Assembly (NCBI RefSeq): GCF_030540875.1
Contig: NZ_JAUOEM010000003.1
Location: forward strand, 124,001 to 188,000
Direction of reading: 5' to 3'
Source: Flavivirga amylovorans
GTDB lineage: Bacteria > Bacteroidota > Bacteroidia > Flavobacteriales > Flavobacteriaceae
Length of the DNA: 64,000 nucleotides
Positions 26,659 to 38,688 of this stretch are shown one piece after another. The position numbers and the translations under genes were made by a program. The notes below the pieces were generated by a model. The model ran no database searches, had not been told where the DNA came from, and saw only the letters and a list, made by a program, of their open reading frames with translations. Within the stretch, counting starts at the first letter, position 1, and every line of letters starts with the position of its first letter.

Positions 26659-28221
26659 TTGTTTAATAGGAATACATTAATTAAGCAGTTAAAAGAGCAG
26701 CTTCAATGGGATGTCATCATCGTTGGAGGTGGTGCAACCGGTCTTGGAATTGCATTAGATAGTACATCTCGTGGCTATAAAACACTACTTTTAGAACAAG
26801 TAGATTTTGCAAAAGGAACATCGAGCCGAAGTACAAAATTAGTACATGGTGGCGTAAGATACTTGGCACAAGGAAATGTGGATCTGGTAAAAGAAGCGCT
26901 TTACGAAAGAGGATTAATGCTTAAAAATGCGTCTCATTTAGTGAGTAATCAGTCATTTATTATTCCGAATTACAAATGGTGGGATAACTTGTTTTATACT
27001 ATAGGATTAAAAATATATGATTTTTTAGCAGGAAAATTAAGTTTTGGGAAATCCATTAGAATCTCGAAAGAAGAGACCAAAACACGATTAGAAACCATAA
27101 AAGATGTAGATCTCAAAGGAGGTGTTGTATATCACGATGGTCAATTTGATGACTCAAGACTGGCCATAAATATAGCACAGAGTTCTATCGAATACGGCGC
27201 AACAGCTATAAACCACTTTAAAGTAGAGCAATTGTTAAAGGATGATGATGGTTCAGTAAACGGTTTAGTTGCCAGAGATGTAGAAACGAATTTAACTTAC
27301 AGGTTAAAAGCTAAAGTGGTTATTAACGCAACAGGTGTTTTTACAGATGAAGTCCTAAAAATGGATGACTCCACTGCTAAAAACAGAATTCGCCCTAGTC
27401 AAGGTGTGCATTTGGTCATAGACCAATCATTTTTGCCTGGAAAGGACGCAATTATGATTCCAAAGACAGATGATGGCAGGGTTTTGTTTTTAGTGCCTTG
27501 GCATAACAGAGTCGTAGTAGGTACTACAGATACCTTACTGGATAGTCATAGTTTAGAGCCAAAAGCACTAGATAAAGAAGTTGGTTTTATTTTATCAACC
27601 GCCAATAGGTATTTAACAAAAAAAGTCACTAAAGAAGATGTATTGAGCATATTTGCAGGGTTACGACCACTAGCAGCCCCAAAGCATAAATCGGAAAAAA
27701 CAAAAGAGATCTCCAGAAGTCATAAAATTATAGTATCAGACTCTGGTTTAATTACAATTACGGGTGGTAAATGGACCACGTATCGCCGCATGGCTCAGGA
27801 TACCTTGAATAAAGTGATTGAACTAGGTAAATTGCCCAATGCGACATGTAAAACTAAAAAATTGTTAATTCATGGAGCAAATGGCGTTGTAGACAAATCA
27901 GATCACTTGTATATTTATGGAACCGATAAAAAGGCTATTAAAGAACTCATTAAGGAATCCCCGGAATTAGGCGAAAAATTACATTCAAGATTAGAATTTT
28001 TAAAAGCGGAAGTGGTTTGGGCTATACGAAATGAAATGGCCAGAACGATTGAAGATATTTTGGCAAGACGTGTAAGAGTCTTGTTTTTAGATGCAAAAGC
28101 AGCTGTAGAAATTGCCCCTGTAGTAGCGAATCTATTAGCAAAAGAACTAAATAAAAATAAAGATTGGGAGCAAGAGCAAGTTTCTGATTTTACAAAAATA
28201 GCGAGTCATTACATCATTTAA
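26659..28221 (+). CDS. glpD: Glycerol-3-phosphate dehydrogenase (aerobic, FAD)
   Basis: GlpD oxidises sn-glycerol 3-phosphate to dihydroxyacetone phosphate and passes electrons to the quinone pool. The 520-residue protein has the FAD-binding VVGGGATGLGIALD segment near residue 20, then TSSRSTKLVHGGVRYL, and the family's GGKWTTYR motif near residue 372. No ATG is available upstream, so translation starts at the TTG at 26659, which gives the usual MFNRN-like beginning. It is the first gene of the glpD-glpK-glpF operon, divergent from glpR. Confidence 0.95.
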   Translation: MFNRNTLIKQLKEQLQWDVIIVGGGATGLGIALDSTSRGYKTLLLEQVDFAKGTSSRSTKLVHGGVRYLAQGNVDLVKEALYERGLMLKNASHLVSNQSFIIPNYKWWDNLFYTIGLKIYDFLAGKLSFGKSIRISKEETKTRLETIKDVDLKGGVVYHDGQFDDSRLAINIAQSSIEYGATAINHFKVEQLLKDDDGSVNGLVARDVETNLTYRLKAKVVINATGVFTDEVLKMDDSTAKNRIRPSQGVHLVIDQSFLPGKDAIMIPKTDDGRVLFLVPWHNRVVVGTTDTLLDSHSLEPKALDKEVGFILSTANRYLTKKVTKEDVLSIFAGLRPLAAPKHKSEKTKEISRSHKIIVSDSGLITITGGKWTTYRRMAQDTLNKVIELGKLPNATCKTKKLLIHGANGVVDKSDHLYIYGTDKKAIKELIKESPELGEKLHSRLEFLKAEVVWAIRNEMARTIEDILARRVRVLFLDAKAAVEIAPVVANLLAKELNKNKDWEQEQVSDFTKIASHYII

Positions 28222-29775
<1,554 letters not shown>

Positions 29776-29903
29776 TATCAATGTTAAGTCCAGACTTATA
29801 AAGTCATATTAAAACTAAAAAAACACAAATTTAAACGAGTATCAAGTCTCAATTGAAAATAACAAATCATTCGTATATCAATAATTGTAAATCTTAAATA
29901 GAA

Positions 29904-30632
29904 ATGACACCATTTATTGCAGAAATTATAGGAACAGCCATACTTATTTTATTAGGAGGTGGTGTTGTAGCGAATGTGGTATTAAAGAAAACCATAGGTA
30001 ATAATAGCGGTTGGATCGTTATAACTACAGGTTGGGCTTTAGCAGTTTATGTGGCAGTTGTTATTGCAGGACCTTATAGCGGTGCTCACATCAATCCAGC
30101 AGTTAGTATCAGTTTGGCAGTAGCTGGTAAATTCCCTTGGGAATCTTTACCATTATATGTTTTAGCACAAATGATTGGGGCTATGTTAGGAGCATCAATA
30201 GTTTGGCTATTCTATAAAAACCATTTTGATGTAACGGATGATGCCGATGCAAAAAAAGCAGTATTCTGTACAGCACCAGCCATAAAACACTCATTTTCTA
30301 ATTTTTTTAGTGAAGTAGTAGGTACCTTCGTACTCATATTTACTATTTTGTATTTTACTAATGCCACAATAAACGATACAGATACCATTATTGGTTTGGG
30401 GTCTCTAGGCGCATTGCCAGTTGCTTTCTTGGTATGGTCTATTGGTTTATCACTAGGAGGAACAACGGGATATGCGATAAATCCAGCCCGTGATCTAGGA
30501 CCAAGAATTGTACATGCTCTACTGCCAATTAAAAACAAAGCATCCAATGATTGGGGCTATGCCTGGATTCCCGTTTTAGGCCCTATAATTGGAGGAATGT
30601 TGGCAGCATTACTTATGCTGGCACTTTCTTAA
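29904..30632 (+). CDS. glpF: Glycerol facilitator (aquaglyceroporin)
   Basis: This 242-residue MIP channel has six predicted membrane helices and both pore motifs, GAHINPAV and YAINPARDLGPR. The Asp directly after the second NPAR is characteristic of glycerol-conducting aquaglyceroporins rather than water-only aquaporins. It brings glycerol into the cytoplasm for GlpK. It cannot move phosphorylated glycerol, which bears on the proposed need for a periplasmic phosphatase in the next locus. Confidence 0.95.
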   Translation: MTPFIAEIIGTAILILLGGGVVANVVLKKTIGNNSGWIVITTGWALAVYVAVVIAGPYSGAHINPAVSISLAVAGKFPWESLPLYVLAQMIGAMLGASIVWLFYKNHFDVTDDADAKKAVFCTAPAIKHSFSNFFSEVVGTFVLIFTILYFTNATINDTDTIIGLGSLGALPVAFLVWSIGLSLGGTTGYAINPARDLGPRIVHALLPIKNKASNDWGYAWIPVLGPIIGGMLAALLMLALS

Positions 30633-30741
30633 GGTTAAAAAAATGTTTCTTTAAGAGAAGTAACACGTGTCATTTTGTATATTCATTTTCTAGAAGTACT
30701 TTTATAAAGTGATCCTGTTATAGCATAAATTTTTACTAAAA

Positions 30742-33510
30742 TTGAAAACCTTACTGTTTGTTTTTCTAACACTGTTTAGCCTGATATCTTTTGGTCAGGA
30801 GTTACCGCCTATTGAAAAATTTACTACAGAAAGCTACAAGGGGGATAACCAAAACTGGATGATTTCACAGAGTGCCAACAATTATATTTACGTAGCCAAT
30901 AATAAAGGCTTACTGGAATACAATGGTGCTGAATGGACATTATATGCTTCGCCTAACAATACCATTATACGAGCGGTGAACGTTATTGGTAACAAAGTTT
31001 ATACAGGATGTTACGCAGAGTTTGGCTATTGGATAAAAAATAAATTTGGCACTTTAAAATATAGCTCCTTAAGATCCAAACTTGACAAAAACATGTTGGA
31101 GGATGAACAGATCTGGAATATCATCGATTACAATGAATGGGTTATTTTTCAATCTAACTCCAAAATTTATTTTTACAATACAGAAACCGAAAGCTTTAAA
31201 ATAATTCCAGCTACAAATACCATTTATAAAATTTTCAAAGTAAACAAACGGATCTATTATCACGTAGCAGATAAAGGTATTTATGTTATTGGAAGTGGTC
31301 AACCAAAATTAGTCATTGACAATCCTATTGTTAAATCTGAGCGGGTCATCAATATATTTGAAAATGGCGAACATCTCATCATCCTTACCCGAAATTCTGG
31401 ATTTTACAAGTTTTTAAACGGTAAAATACAAGCATGGAAAATACCTGCGGACACGTTTCTAAAAGGAACCAATGTGTTTAGCAGTATTCAGCTTGAAGAT
31501 GGCAGTTTTATTATGGGAACAATTTCTCATGGTATCCTACATTTAAATGAAGGTGGAGATATTGAATATCAAATTACTCAAAAAAACGGATTAAGTAATA
31601 ACACGGTCTTATCCTTATTTGAAGATGAAGCTAATAATGTTTGGGTTGGTCTGGATAATGGTATTAATTGTATTAATGTTACATCGGCCATAAAAACATT
31701 TTTTGATTATGAAGGTGTTCTAGGGACGGTTTATACGACACAGGTTTTTAAAAATATCTTGTACATAGGCTCTAATCAAGGATTGTTTTATAGGAAACGA
31801 CATGCGGTAAATGAACCTTTTAAGTTTATCGAAGGTACCGCAGGTCAAGTATGGGATTTGTTCAATTATAATGATGAATATTTGTTTTGTGGTCATCATT
31901 TAGGAACCTTTTTAATTGATGAAAATAAAGCCAGTAAAATAAGTGGCGAATTGGGTGCTTGGACATTTAAACAAATTCCAAAGAAAGAAAATTTGTTACT
32001 ACAAGGGAATTATAATGGGCTATTTGTTTTAGAGAAACATAATGGATCTTGGAAGATCAAGAATAAAATTGAAGGTTTTAAAAATTCATCCAGATATCTT
32101 GAAATTAATGATGCGAATCAAGTATGGGTAAGTCATGAATACAAAGGCGTTTTTAAATTAAAGTTAAATGATAGTTTAACAAAAGTTTTAAAACTGGATA
32201 TGGAAACGAGTTTGCCTTTAGGAAAAAAATCAAGTTTAAATAAATATAAGAATGAGATCCTTTATGCTTCAGAAGAAGGTATCTTTAAATATAATGAATC
32301 AGATAAAGGATTTCAAAGAGATTCAGTTTTAAGCAAAACTATTAAAAATAGTGAATACATTTCTGGTAAACTGGTTGTAGATAAGAATGAAAAACTTTGG
32401 ACATTTTCAAAAGACAATATAAGTTATATAGAAAACGACGATGTCACTAATAAACCAGTTATTCATGATATTCCAATTCCATCAAAATTAAGAAAAGGTG
32501 TTTTAGGATATGAAAACATTTCACTTACCAGCAAAAACACCTATGTTTTAGGCACAGCAAATGGGTATATAACGCTGGACCTATCAAAAATAAACAAGAT
32601 AAAAGATTATTCAATTCATCTAAACTCAGTCGCTTTACAAAATAAGGATGAAGAGATAAAAGAATATGCCGTTAGCGATGAAAGTGAATTTAATTATAAA
32701 GCAGGCATATTGCTATTTAAGTATTCGGTTCCAGAATATGATAATTATTTAGAAGTAAAATATCAGTACAAACTACAAGGGCATTTGAATAAATGGAGTA
32801 AATGGACTGAAAATACTCAAGTTACTTTTGAAAATTTGTCTTTTGGAGATTATATTTTTAATGTTAGAGCAAAGGTTGGTAATAAATTATCAAAAAACAC
32901 ACTGTCTTATAGTTTTATTGTACAAAGACCATGGTACATTTCTAATACAGCTTTAATTTTTTACGTATTAGTGCTTTTAATAATTATTTTAATTACCCAT
33001 AAAGCTTATAAACGTTTTTATGTAAAAAAGTTTGCTCGTGAACAAATGGAGAATAAACAAGTCATTATGCAAATTAAAAACGAAAAATTAAATCAAGATA
33101 TAGATAATAAAAATAGGGAGTTGGCAATTTCTACGATGAGTATTATTAAAAAGAATAGACTTTTAAATAAAATTAAAAAAGAGCTCAAAAAGAATAAAGA
33201 TGCAGATAATAATGTAGCCCTTAAATTAATTGAGAGTAACTTAAATGATGCCAAAGATTGGTCTTTTTTCGAACAAGCATTTAATAATGCAGATAAAGAT
33301 TTTTTGGATAAGATAAAAAAAAGACATCTAGATTTAACACCTAATGATTTACGTTTTTGTGCCTATTTACGCTTAAACTTATCTTCAAAAGAAATGGCAC
33401 CATTGCTAAATATATCTGTTAAAAGTGTTGAAACAAAGCGTTACAGATTGCGTAAGAAATTAGGTTTAGAACATGACAGCGGACTTGTTAACTATATCTT
33501 AAAGTTTTAG
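30742..33510 (+). CDS. Beta-propeller/Y_Y_Y sensor with C-terminal LuxR-type HTH
   Basis: This 922-residue membrane-spanning one-component regulator has a signal peptide (SLISFGQ) followed by a two-component-regulator-type beta-propeller with GLLEYNG- and GLFVLEK-like blades. A Y_Y_Y domain lies at about residues 650-730, a transmembrane helix at about 737-755, a coiled coil after it, and a C-terminal HTH with NLSSKEMAPLLNISVKSVETK. Translation must use the TTG at 30742. Such proteins sense oligosaccharides in the periplasm and activate adjacent susCD genes. It stands directly before the second SusC. Confidence 0.92.
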   Translation: MKTLLFVFLTLFSLISFGQELPPIEKFTTESYKGDNQNWMISQSANNYIYVANNKGLLEYNGAEWTLYASPNNTIIRAVNVIGNKVYTGCYAEFGYWIKNKFGTLKYSSLRSKLDKNMLEDEQIWNIIDYNEWVIFQSNSKIYFYNTETESFKIIPATNTIYKIFKVNKRIYYHVADKGIYVIGSGQPKLVIDNPIVKSERVINIFENGEHLIILTRNSGFYKFLNGKIQAWKIPADTFLKGTNVFSSIQLEDGSFIMGTISHGILHLNEGGDIEYQITQKNGLSNNTVLSLFEDEANNVWVGLDNGINCINVTSAIKTFFDYEGVLGTVYTTQVFKNILYIGSNQGLFYRKRHAVNEPFKFIEGTAGQVWDLFNYNDEYLFCGHHLGTFLIDENKASKISGELGAWTFKQIPKKENLLLQGNYNGLFVLEKHNGSWKIKNKIEGFKNSSRYLEINDANQVWVSHEYKGVFKLKLNDSLTKVLKLDMETSLPLGKKSSLNKYKNEILYASEEGIFKYNESDKGFQRDSVLSKTIKNSEYISGKLVVDKNEKLWTFSKDNISYIENDDVTNKPVIHDIPIPSKLRKGVLGYENISLTSKNTYVLGTANGYITLDLSKINKIKDYSIHLNSVALQNKDEEIKEYAVSDESEFNYKAGILLFKYSVPEYDNYLEVKYQYKLQGHLNKWSKWTENTQVTFENLSFGDYIFNVRAKVGNKLSKNTLSYSFIVQRPWYISNTALIFYVLVLLIIILITHKAYKRFYVKKFAREQMENKQVIMQIKNEKLNQDIDNKNRELAISTMSIIKKNRLLNKIKKELKKNKDADNNVALKLIESNLNDAKDWSFFEQAFNNADKDFLDKIKKRHLDLTPNDLRFCAYLRLNLSSKEMAPLLNISVKSVETKRYRLRKKLGLEHDSGLVNYILKF

Positions 33511-33773
33511 AAACACGACACACCCTCTTTTTACCACGACATTACCACTACAAACATGTTAATCCTAATGTTTTAAAGGGTTGACAAGTGATTTTTTTTG
33601 ATTTTTAACTTTCTAGTGTTTACAAGGTTTTTTAGTCGATAATTGAAATAGTTTCTTCTTTTTAAATACGATGTTCGTTTTTTATCGGCGTAAAAATTAT
33701 CAATTTCTCAGAGTTAGAGGTTAAGTTTACAAATACTTAATTCGAATTATTACCCAAAAATTAAATCAAGCTA

Positions 33774-33781
33774 TAATTTTG
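33774..33781 (+). promoter_or_regulatory. -7 box for the second susC
   Basis: TAATTTTG matches TAnnTTTG, 23 nt before the ATG at 33805. The intergenic region (33511-33804) also has a CACGACA...CCACGACATTACCAC stretch near 33515-33553 that might be a target of the preceding regulator. Confidence 0.5.
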
Positions 33782-33804
33782 AAACTAAACTAAATAACAC
33801 ACGT

Positions 33805-36800
33805 ATGAAATTAAAACTCTGTTATCAAAAAATTAAAGTGCTGTTTTTGTCATTACTTTTGTTTACTTCTTTAGGAGCATTAGCACAATCACAAAAAACA
33901 GTTACAGGAACTGTACTCTCAGCAGCTGATAATATGTCATTGCCCGGAGCTACGGTTATTGTAAAAGGAACCACCAATGGCACATCAACTGATTTTGATG
34001 GAAAATTTTCATTATCAGTTGACAGTAGTGGAACTACATTGGTTATATCTTATATAGGATATGTAACTAAAGAGGTTGCAATAACGACTGGTCCAATGAG
34101 CATATTATTGGAAGCAGATCAAAATATACTGGATGAAATAGTAGTGGTAGGTTATGGTACGCAAAGAAAAAGCGATATCGTTAATGCCGTTGCTACTACC
34201 GATATGAAGAAAGCCATACTATCACCAACCTCAGATGTTAATGAAATGTTGCGAGGTAGAATTGCTGGTTTACAAGTTGATGTGGGTGGCGGTACTTTAA
34301 GACCAGGAGGTACTTCAGAAATTCTTTTTAGAGGTCGTGGTTCTATTGAAGGTAATGTAAGTGCCATTTATGTGGTAGATGGTATTATTAGAGATGGTGG
34401 TATTGAAGACATCGATCCAGATGATATTGATTCTATTGAGTTCTTAAAAGATGCATCCGCACAAGCCATATATGGTTCTAGAGGTGCAAATGGCGTGGTG
34501 TTGATTACAACCAAACGTGGGAAATCTGGAAAAGTTAGTGTTAGTTATCACGGGTTTATAACCACGAAATCAATTGAAAGAAATTTTGATGTTTATAATG
34601 GTCAAGAATTTGCGCAATTGAGACGAGAGGCTTTTAGATCGACAAATGCGGATGATATGTATTTAGATGATGCAGATGTATTTTCGGAATTAGAACTTGA
34701 ATCAATCGCAGATAATCGTTTTGTAGATTGGGAAAATGAATTATTGCGAAATGGTTTTGTTAATAGTCAAGCCATGAGCATCAGTGGTGGTACAGATGTA
34801 ACTAAAGTGTTTGGTAGTATCAACTACTTTAAAGAAGATGGGCTTATTCCAACTTCAAGTTATACAAGAAAAACATTGCGTTTAAATATAGATCAAAAGA
34901 TTAGTGATAAATTTTCTATAAATTTTGATTTAAACCTTTTAAATGACGATACAGAACGCGCAGCTAATGTTAATGTAATTACAACATCACCATTGGGTAG
35001 AGCTTTTAATGACGATGGAAGTATAACTCGTTTCCCTAGTGGAGAAGAAGACACTGCTGTTAATCCGTTATGGAATCTTAGAGAACAAGACCATGATGAA
35101 AAAGGAAATGATTATGTAATTAATGTGACGCCTATCTGGCAAATCACTAAAGATTTACAATACCAATTAAAAACAAATTTAACACGAAGAACGTCTGAAA
35201 GAGGTCAGTATTTATCTTCATTAAGTTCTGCTGGTGATGACGTTAGAGGTATTGCAAGAATCGATAACCGATTGGAAGAGTCGTATTTATTGGAAAATAT
35301 TCTTACTTACGATAAAGTTTTGAATGATAATAATAAGTTTAATGTAACTTTAGTACAGTCTGCTCAAGAAATTCAGACATCACGAACGTTTACAGAAGGT
35401 CAAGGATTTACAAATGAAGATTTAGGGTATAACGGTATTACTAGTGCTATAAATAATGTTTTTGTAGAACGTGATGTAAATAGAAGAAGATACTTAGGTT
35501 ATATGGCTAGAGCACGTTATAGTTTATTTGATAGATATATGCTCGAGGGTACTATGAGAGCAGATGGAGCTTCGGTTAACGGAGAAGACAATAAGTGGCT
35601 TTACAATCCAGCAGGATCTTTTGCTTGGAAAATACATAATGAAAGCTTTTTAGAGGATGTAAGTGCAATACAAGAGTTGAAATTTAGAGCCAGTTACGGT
35701 TCTTTGGCAAATGATTTGGGACGTCCATATACATCACTGTTTACAGCAGATCCACAACCGTACATATTTGATTCTGAATCTGCATCTGGATTTTCACCCT
35801 CAACCACACTGCCAAACCCAGGTTTAAAGTCTGAAAGAATAACAACATTAAACTTTGGTTTGGATTTCTCTTTATTCAATAGATTATTAATAGGTAATAT
35901 TAACTGGTATGATGCAAGAACTAATGATCTATTACTGAGAAGAGGCGTGCCTTCAATCACTGGGTTTACGGATACTTTTTTTAATGCAGGAGAAATGCAA
36001 AATTCAGGTTTAGAAATTGGTTTAACCGCTAATATTATCAATACGGAAGATTTTAGATGGTCAGTTTCTACCAATTGGTCTAATAACAGAAATAAAATAT
36101 TGGAACTTTACAATGATGGAGACGGAATAGCTATTACAGAAGACAATACGTTTAATTACTATGTAGATCAACCCGTAGGTGTTATTTATCAATATGATTT
36201 TGATGGTATTTGGCAAGAAGGCGATGATTTTGCAAATGCACCGCAAGCTAATCCAGATTCCGCATTTCCACAAGCAGATTTAAGACCTGGTGATATTAGG
36301 GTTAGAGATACAAATGGTGTAGATGATGATGGTAATATGACGGGTGTACCTGATGGTAAAATTACTCAAGAAGACCGCGTCTTTAAAGATCCTAATCCAG
36401 ATTGGTTTGGTTCTTTATCTACAACGTTGGCCTATAAAGGATTTGATTTATTTGTGGATTTTTATGCTGTAGAGGGGGCTACTAAAAGAAATCCTTTTTT
36501 ATCAGATTTTAATAATGGAGGCACACTATCTGGAAAATTAAATGGTGTAAAAGTACCTTACTACACACCAGAAAATCCGTCAACAACATTTCCCAGAGCT
36601 AATTTTGATGTAGCGCCTCTGTATTTAAATGCATTAGCAATTAAAGATGCGTCTTACATTAGATTAAGAACGGTGAGTTTGGGTTACACATTATCAGATA
36701 AGGTAATTTCTAAATTAAACTTTGATCAAATTAGATTATATGCTACCGCAACTAATGTATTCACAAATACAGATTATATTGGGTATAGCCCAGAAGTAAA

Positions 36801-36882
36801 TATTAGAAGCACCTTTTCTAATGCAGATACAGGTTATCCAGATGCGAGAGCATTTACTTTTGGAATAAGAGTTAAATTTTAA
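33805..36882 (+). CDS. SusC-like TonB-dependent receptor
   Basis: This 1025-residue outer-membrane receptor has a signal peptide ending near LGALAQS, a carboxypeptidase-regulatory-like domain (about 30-110, GTVLSAADNMSLPGATVIV), a plug with VVGYGTQRKSDIVNAV and ASAQAIYGSRGANGVV, and a barrel ending in FTFGIRVKF. It has no STN domain, so control is through the preceding LuxR-type sensor rather than a sigma factor. It pairs with the SusD 18 nt downstream. The substrate is inferred from the downstream GH16 and GH3 to be a beta-glucan. Confidence 0.95.
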   Translation: MKLKLCYQKIKVLFLSLLLFTSLGALAQSQKTVTGTVLSAADNMSLPGATVIVKGTTNGTSTDFDGKFSLSVDSSGTTLVISYIGYVTKEVAITTGPMSILLEADQNILDEIVVVGYGTQRKSDIVNAVATTDMKKAILSPTSDVNEMLRGRIAGLQVDVGGGTLRPGGTSEILFRGRGSIEGNVSAIYVVDGIIRDGGIEDIDPDDIDSIEFLKDASAQAIYGSRGANGVVLITTKRGKSGKVSVSYHGFITTKSIERNFDVYNGQEFAQLRREAFRSTNADDMYLDDADVFSELELESIADNRFVDWENELLRNGFVNSQAMSISGGTDVTKVFGSINYFKEDGLIPTSSYTRKTLRLNIDQKISDKFSINFDLNLLNDDTERAANVNVITTSPLGRAFNDDGSITRFPSGEEDTAVNPLWNLREQDHDEKGNDYVINVTPIWQITKDLQYQLKTNLTRRTSERGQYLSSLSSAGDDVRGIARIDNRLEESYLLENILTYDKVLNDNNKFNVTLVQSAQEIQTSRTFTEGQGFTNEDLGYNGITSAINNVFVERDVNRRRYLGYMARARYSLFDRYMLEGTMRADGASVNGEDNKWLYNPAGSFAWKIHNESFLEDVSAIQELKFRASYGSLANDLGRPYTSLFTADPQPYIFDSESASGFSPSTTLPNPGLKSERITTLNFGLDFSLFNRLLIGNINWYDARTNDLLLRRGVPSITGFTDTFFNAGEMQNSGLEIGLTANIINTEDFRWSVSTNWSNNRNKILELYNDGDGIAITEDNTFNYYVDQPVGVIYQYDFDGIWQEGDDFANAPQANPDSAFPQADLRPGDIRVRDTNGVDDDGNMTGVPDGKITQEDRVFKDPNPDWFGSLSTTLAYKGFDLFVDFYAVEGATKRNPFLSDFNNGGTLSGKLNGVKVPYYTPENPSTTFPRANFDVAPLYLNALAIKDASYIRLRTVSLGYTLSDKVISKLNFDQIRLYATATNVFTNTDYIGYSPEVNIRSTFSNADTGYPDARAFTFGIRVKF

Positions 36883-36900
36883 ATTTAAAAAAATAATATT

Positions 36901-38511
36901 ATGAAAGCGAAGTTTTTTTATTCAAAACTAAAAGGAGACTTATTGGTATGCATAGCGTTATTTTTCGTTGTGGTTTCTTGTGAAAATTACTTAGATGAGC
37001 AACCTAGTACATTAATTGACTCAGATTATATATTTACAACTGAAGAAGGCTTAAAATCTGGCGTAGTTAGCTTATACAAGTTTGACAGAGATAGATATGA
37101 CCGAAGAATAGAAGATTTTATGGGAGCGGTTTTAATGTCATCTAGAAGTGATTTGGCATTCAGTAGAACAGGTTATACAGGCTTAATGGGCAGATATCAA
37201 AGAGGTGTTTCCCCTGTAGATCAAGGTGCAAATTTTGTGTCTACTTTATTCTGGAAACATTTTTATAACATCACAAATAAAGCGACCGAAATCATAAATG
37301 CGGCAGAGGTTATAGAAGGTGTAGATGACGATACTAGAAATCAAATTATAGCAGAAGCGAAATTTTTTAGAGCTAACTCTTATTTCTATTTATATAGAAT
37401 GTTTAATAACATTTATGTAACTACTAAAACTGTAACTGTAGATAATGCATTTGATGTTATTAATGATAAATCCTCTAAAGAAGACATTTTTGCACTTTTA
37501 AACAGTGATTTAGATTTTGCGATTGAGCATTTAGAATGGACCGATACGTTTGGTCGTGTTACAAAAGGAACTGCAAAACATGTAAAAGCAAAAGTAGCCA
37601 TGTGGGAAGGTGATTGGGAAGAAGCTAAAAGTCAAGCTTTAGATGTTATAGAAGATCCAGATAGCCCTCACGGTTTAGTAGCCAATACAGGAGATGTTTT
37701 TAAAGGCGATAGAAACCATTCAGAATCATTATTTGTGATACAGTCTCAGGATGACTTATTAGGTGGCGGTGATAACACCATGATGAATGCTAATTATGTA
37801 ACACAATATTTTCAAATATCTGGCATAGAATCAAATATAGAACAAGGTGGGAGAGGCTTTTCTCGTGTATTACCAAACCTGTATTTGTTGGGTTTAATTT
37901 CTGAAGACCCCAATGACACTAGAGACGATGATACCTATTTCAGATTGAAATATTATTATACTTCAGGACCCAGAATTGGAGAAGAAGTAGATAACTATGC
38001 ACCAATTACAGATCTTAATAATCCCAGTAGTACCTATCAAAGGTATTATCAAAGACAACATCCTTCCTGTATAAAATTTGCCCAGGAGGATGACAATCCC
38101 GATTCGTATTTAAATAGAAGTAATATTATGGTATACAGACTCGCAGAGACTTATTTAATTGCTGCAGAAGCTATGATGCGGTCTACAGGCGATCCGCTAC
38201 CATACATAAATGCAGTAAGAACCAGAGCAAATGCAGCACCATTAACAAGTGTAGATGAGCAGGCTATTTTAGATGAACGTGCTCGTGAACTTGCTTTTGA
38301 AGGACAGCGATGGTTTACTTTAAAAAGAATGGGGCAAGCCGTTATAGACAGACAAATTACTAGTTACGCAGGTGATGGTGAATACTTCCCTGCTAATCTA
38401 GGTGTGAAAGACCCAAGAACCAATTGGCAACCACATTTTATTAATTTTCCTATTGCTCAAATAGATTTAGATTTATTAGGTGCAGGTTATCCACAAAATG
38501 ATGGGTACTAA
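36901..38511 (+). CDS. SusD/RagB-family lipoprotein
   Basis: This 536-residue surface glycan-binding lipoprotein has the lipobox VVSC followed by ENYLDEQPST, a typical SusD start. SusD signatures include NQIIAEAKFFRANSYFYLYRMF, YRLAETYLIAAEAM, ILDERARELAFEGQRW and the terminal YPQNDGY. It forms the transporter lid with the SusC encoded 18 nt upstream. A hairpin terminator follows, so the downstream enzymes may be expressed at a lower level. Confidence 0.95.
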   Translation: MKAKFFYSKLKGDLLVCIALFFVVVSCENYLDEQPSTLIDSDYIFTTEEGLKSGVVSLYKFDRDRYDRRIEDFMGAVLMSSRSDLAFSRTGYTGLMGRYQRGVSPVDQGANFVSTLFWKHFYNITNKATEIINAAEVIEGVDDDTRNQIIAEAKFFRANSYFYLYRMFNNIYVTTKTVTVDNAFDVINDKSSKEDIFALLNSDLDFAIEHLEWTDTFGRVTKGTAKHVKAKVAMWEGDWEEAKSQALDVIEDPDSPHGLVANTGDVFKGDRNHSESLFVIQSQDDLLGGGDNTMMNANYVTQYFQISGIESNIEQGGRGFSRVLPNLYLLGLISEDPNDTRDDDTYFRLKYYYTSGPRIGEEVDNYAPITDLNNPSSTYQRYYQRQHPSCIKFAQEDDNPDSYLNRSNIMVYRLAETYLIAAEAMMRSTGDPLPYINAVRTRANAAPLTSVDEQAILDERARELAFEGQRWFTLKRMGQAVIDRQITSYAGDGEYFPANLGVKDPRTNWQPHFINFPIAQIDLDLLGAGYPQNDGY

Positions 38512-38559
38512 TCTTAAGAATAGTTAGAGTTTTTTTAAATTGAGTTAGTTTGTTTTTTT

Positions 38560-38592
38560 AATCTAAGGGCAATATTATTGCTCTTAGATTTT
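38560..38592 (+). terminator. Hairpin terminator between susD and the GDPD-GH16 gene
   Basis: The arms AATCTAAGGGCAAT (38560-38573) and ATTGCTCTTAGATT (38577-38590) form a 14-bp stem with one mismatch and a 3-nt loop, ending in TTTT. It probably gives partial termination between transporter and enzyme genes. Confidence 0.75.
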
Positions 38593-38688
38593 AATAGTAT
38601 TTGGTAAATTATTGTGAATAATATTTAGGAGTGGATCCGTCATCCTATGTTTGTATAAAATTAGTTTTTAATAATAGTTCCCAGGTTT

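Noticed and set aside
34152-34367. Antisense open frames over SusC, SusD, GH3 and RND genes
   Set aside because: All lie within long conserved genes and show no domain or start signal; they reflect codon bias in the opposite strand.
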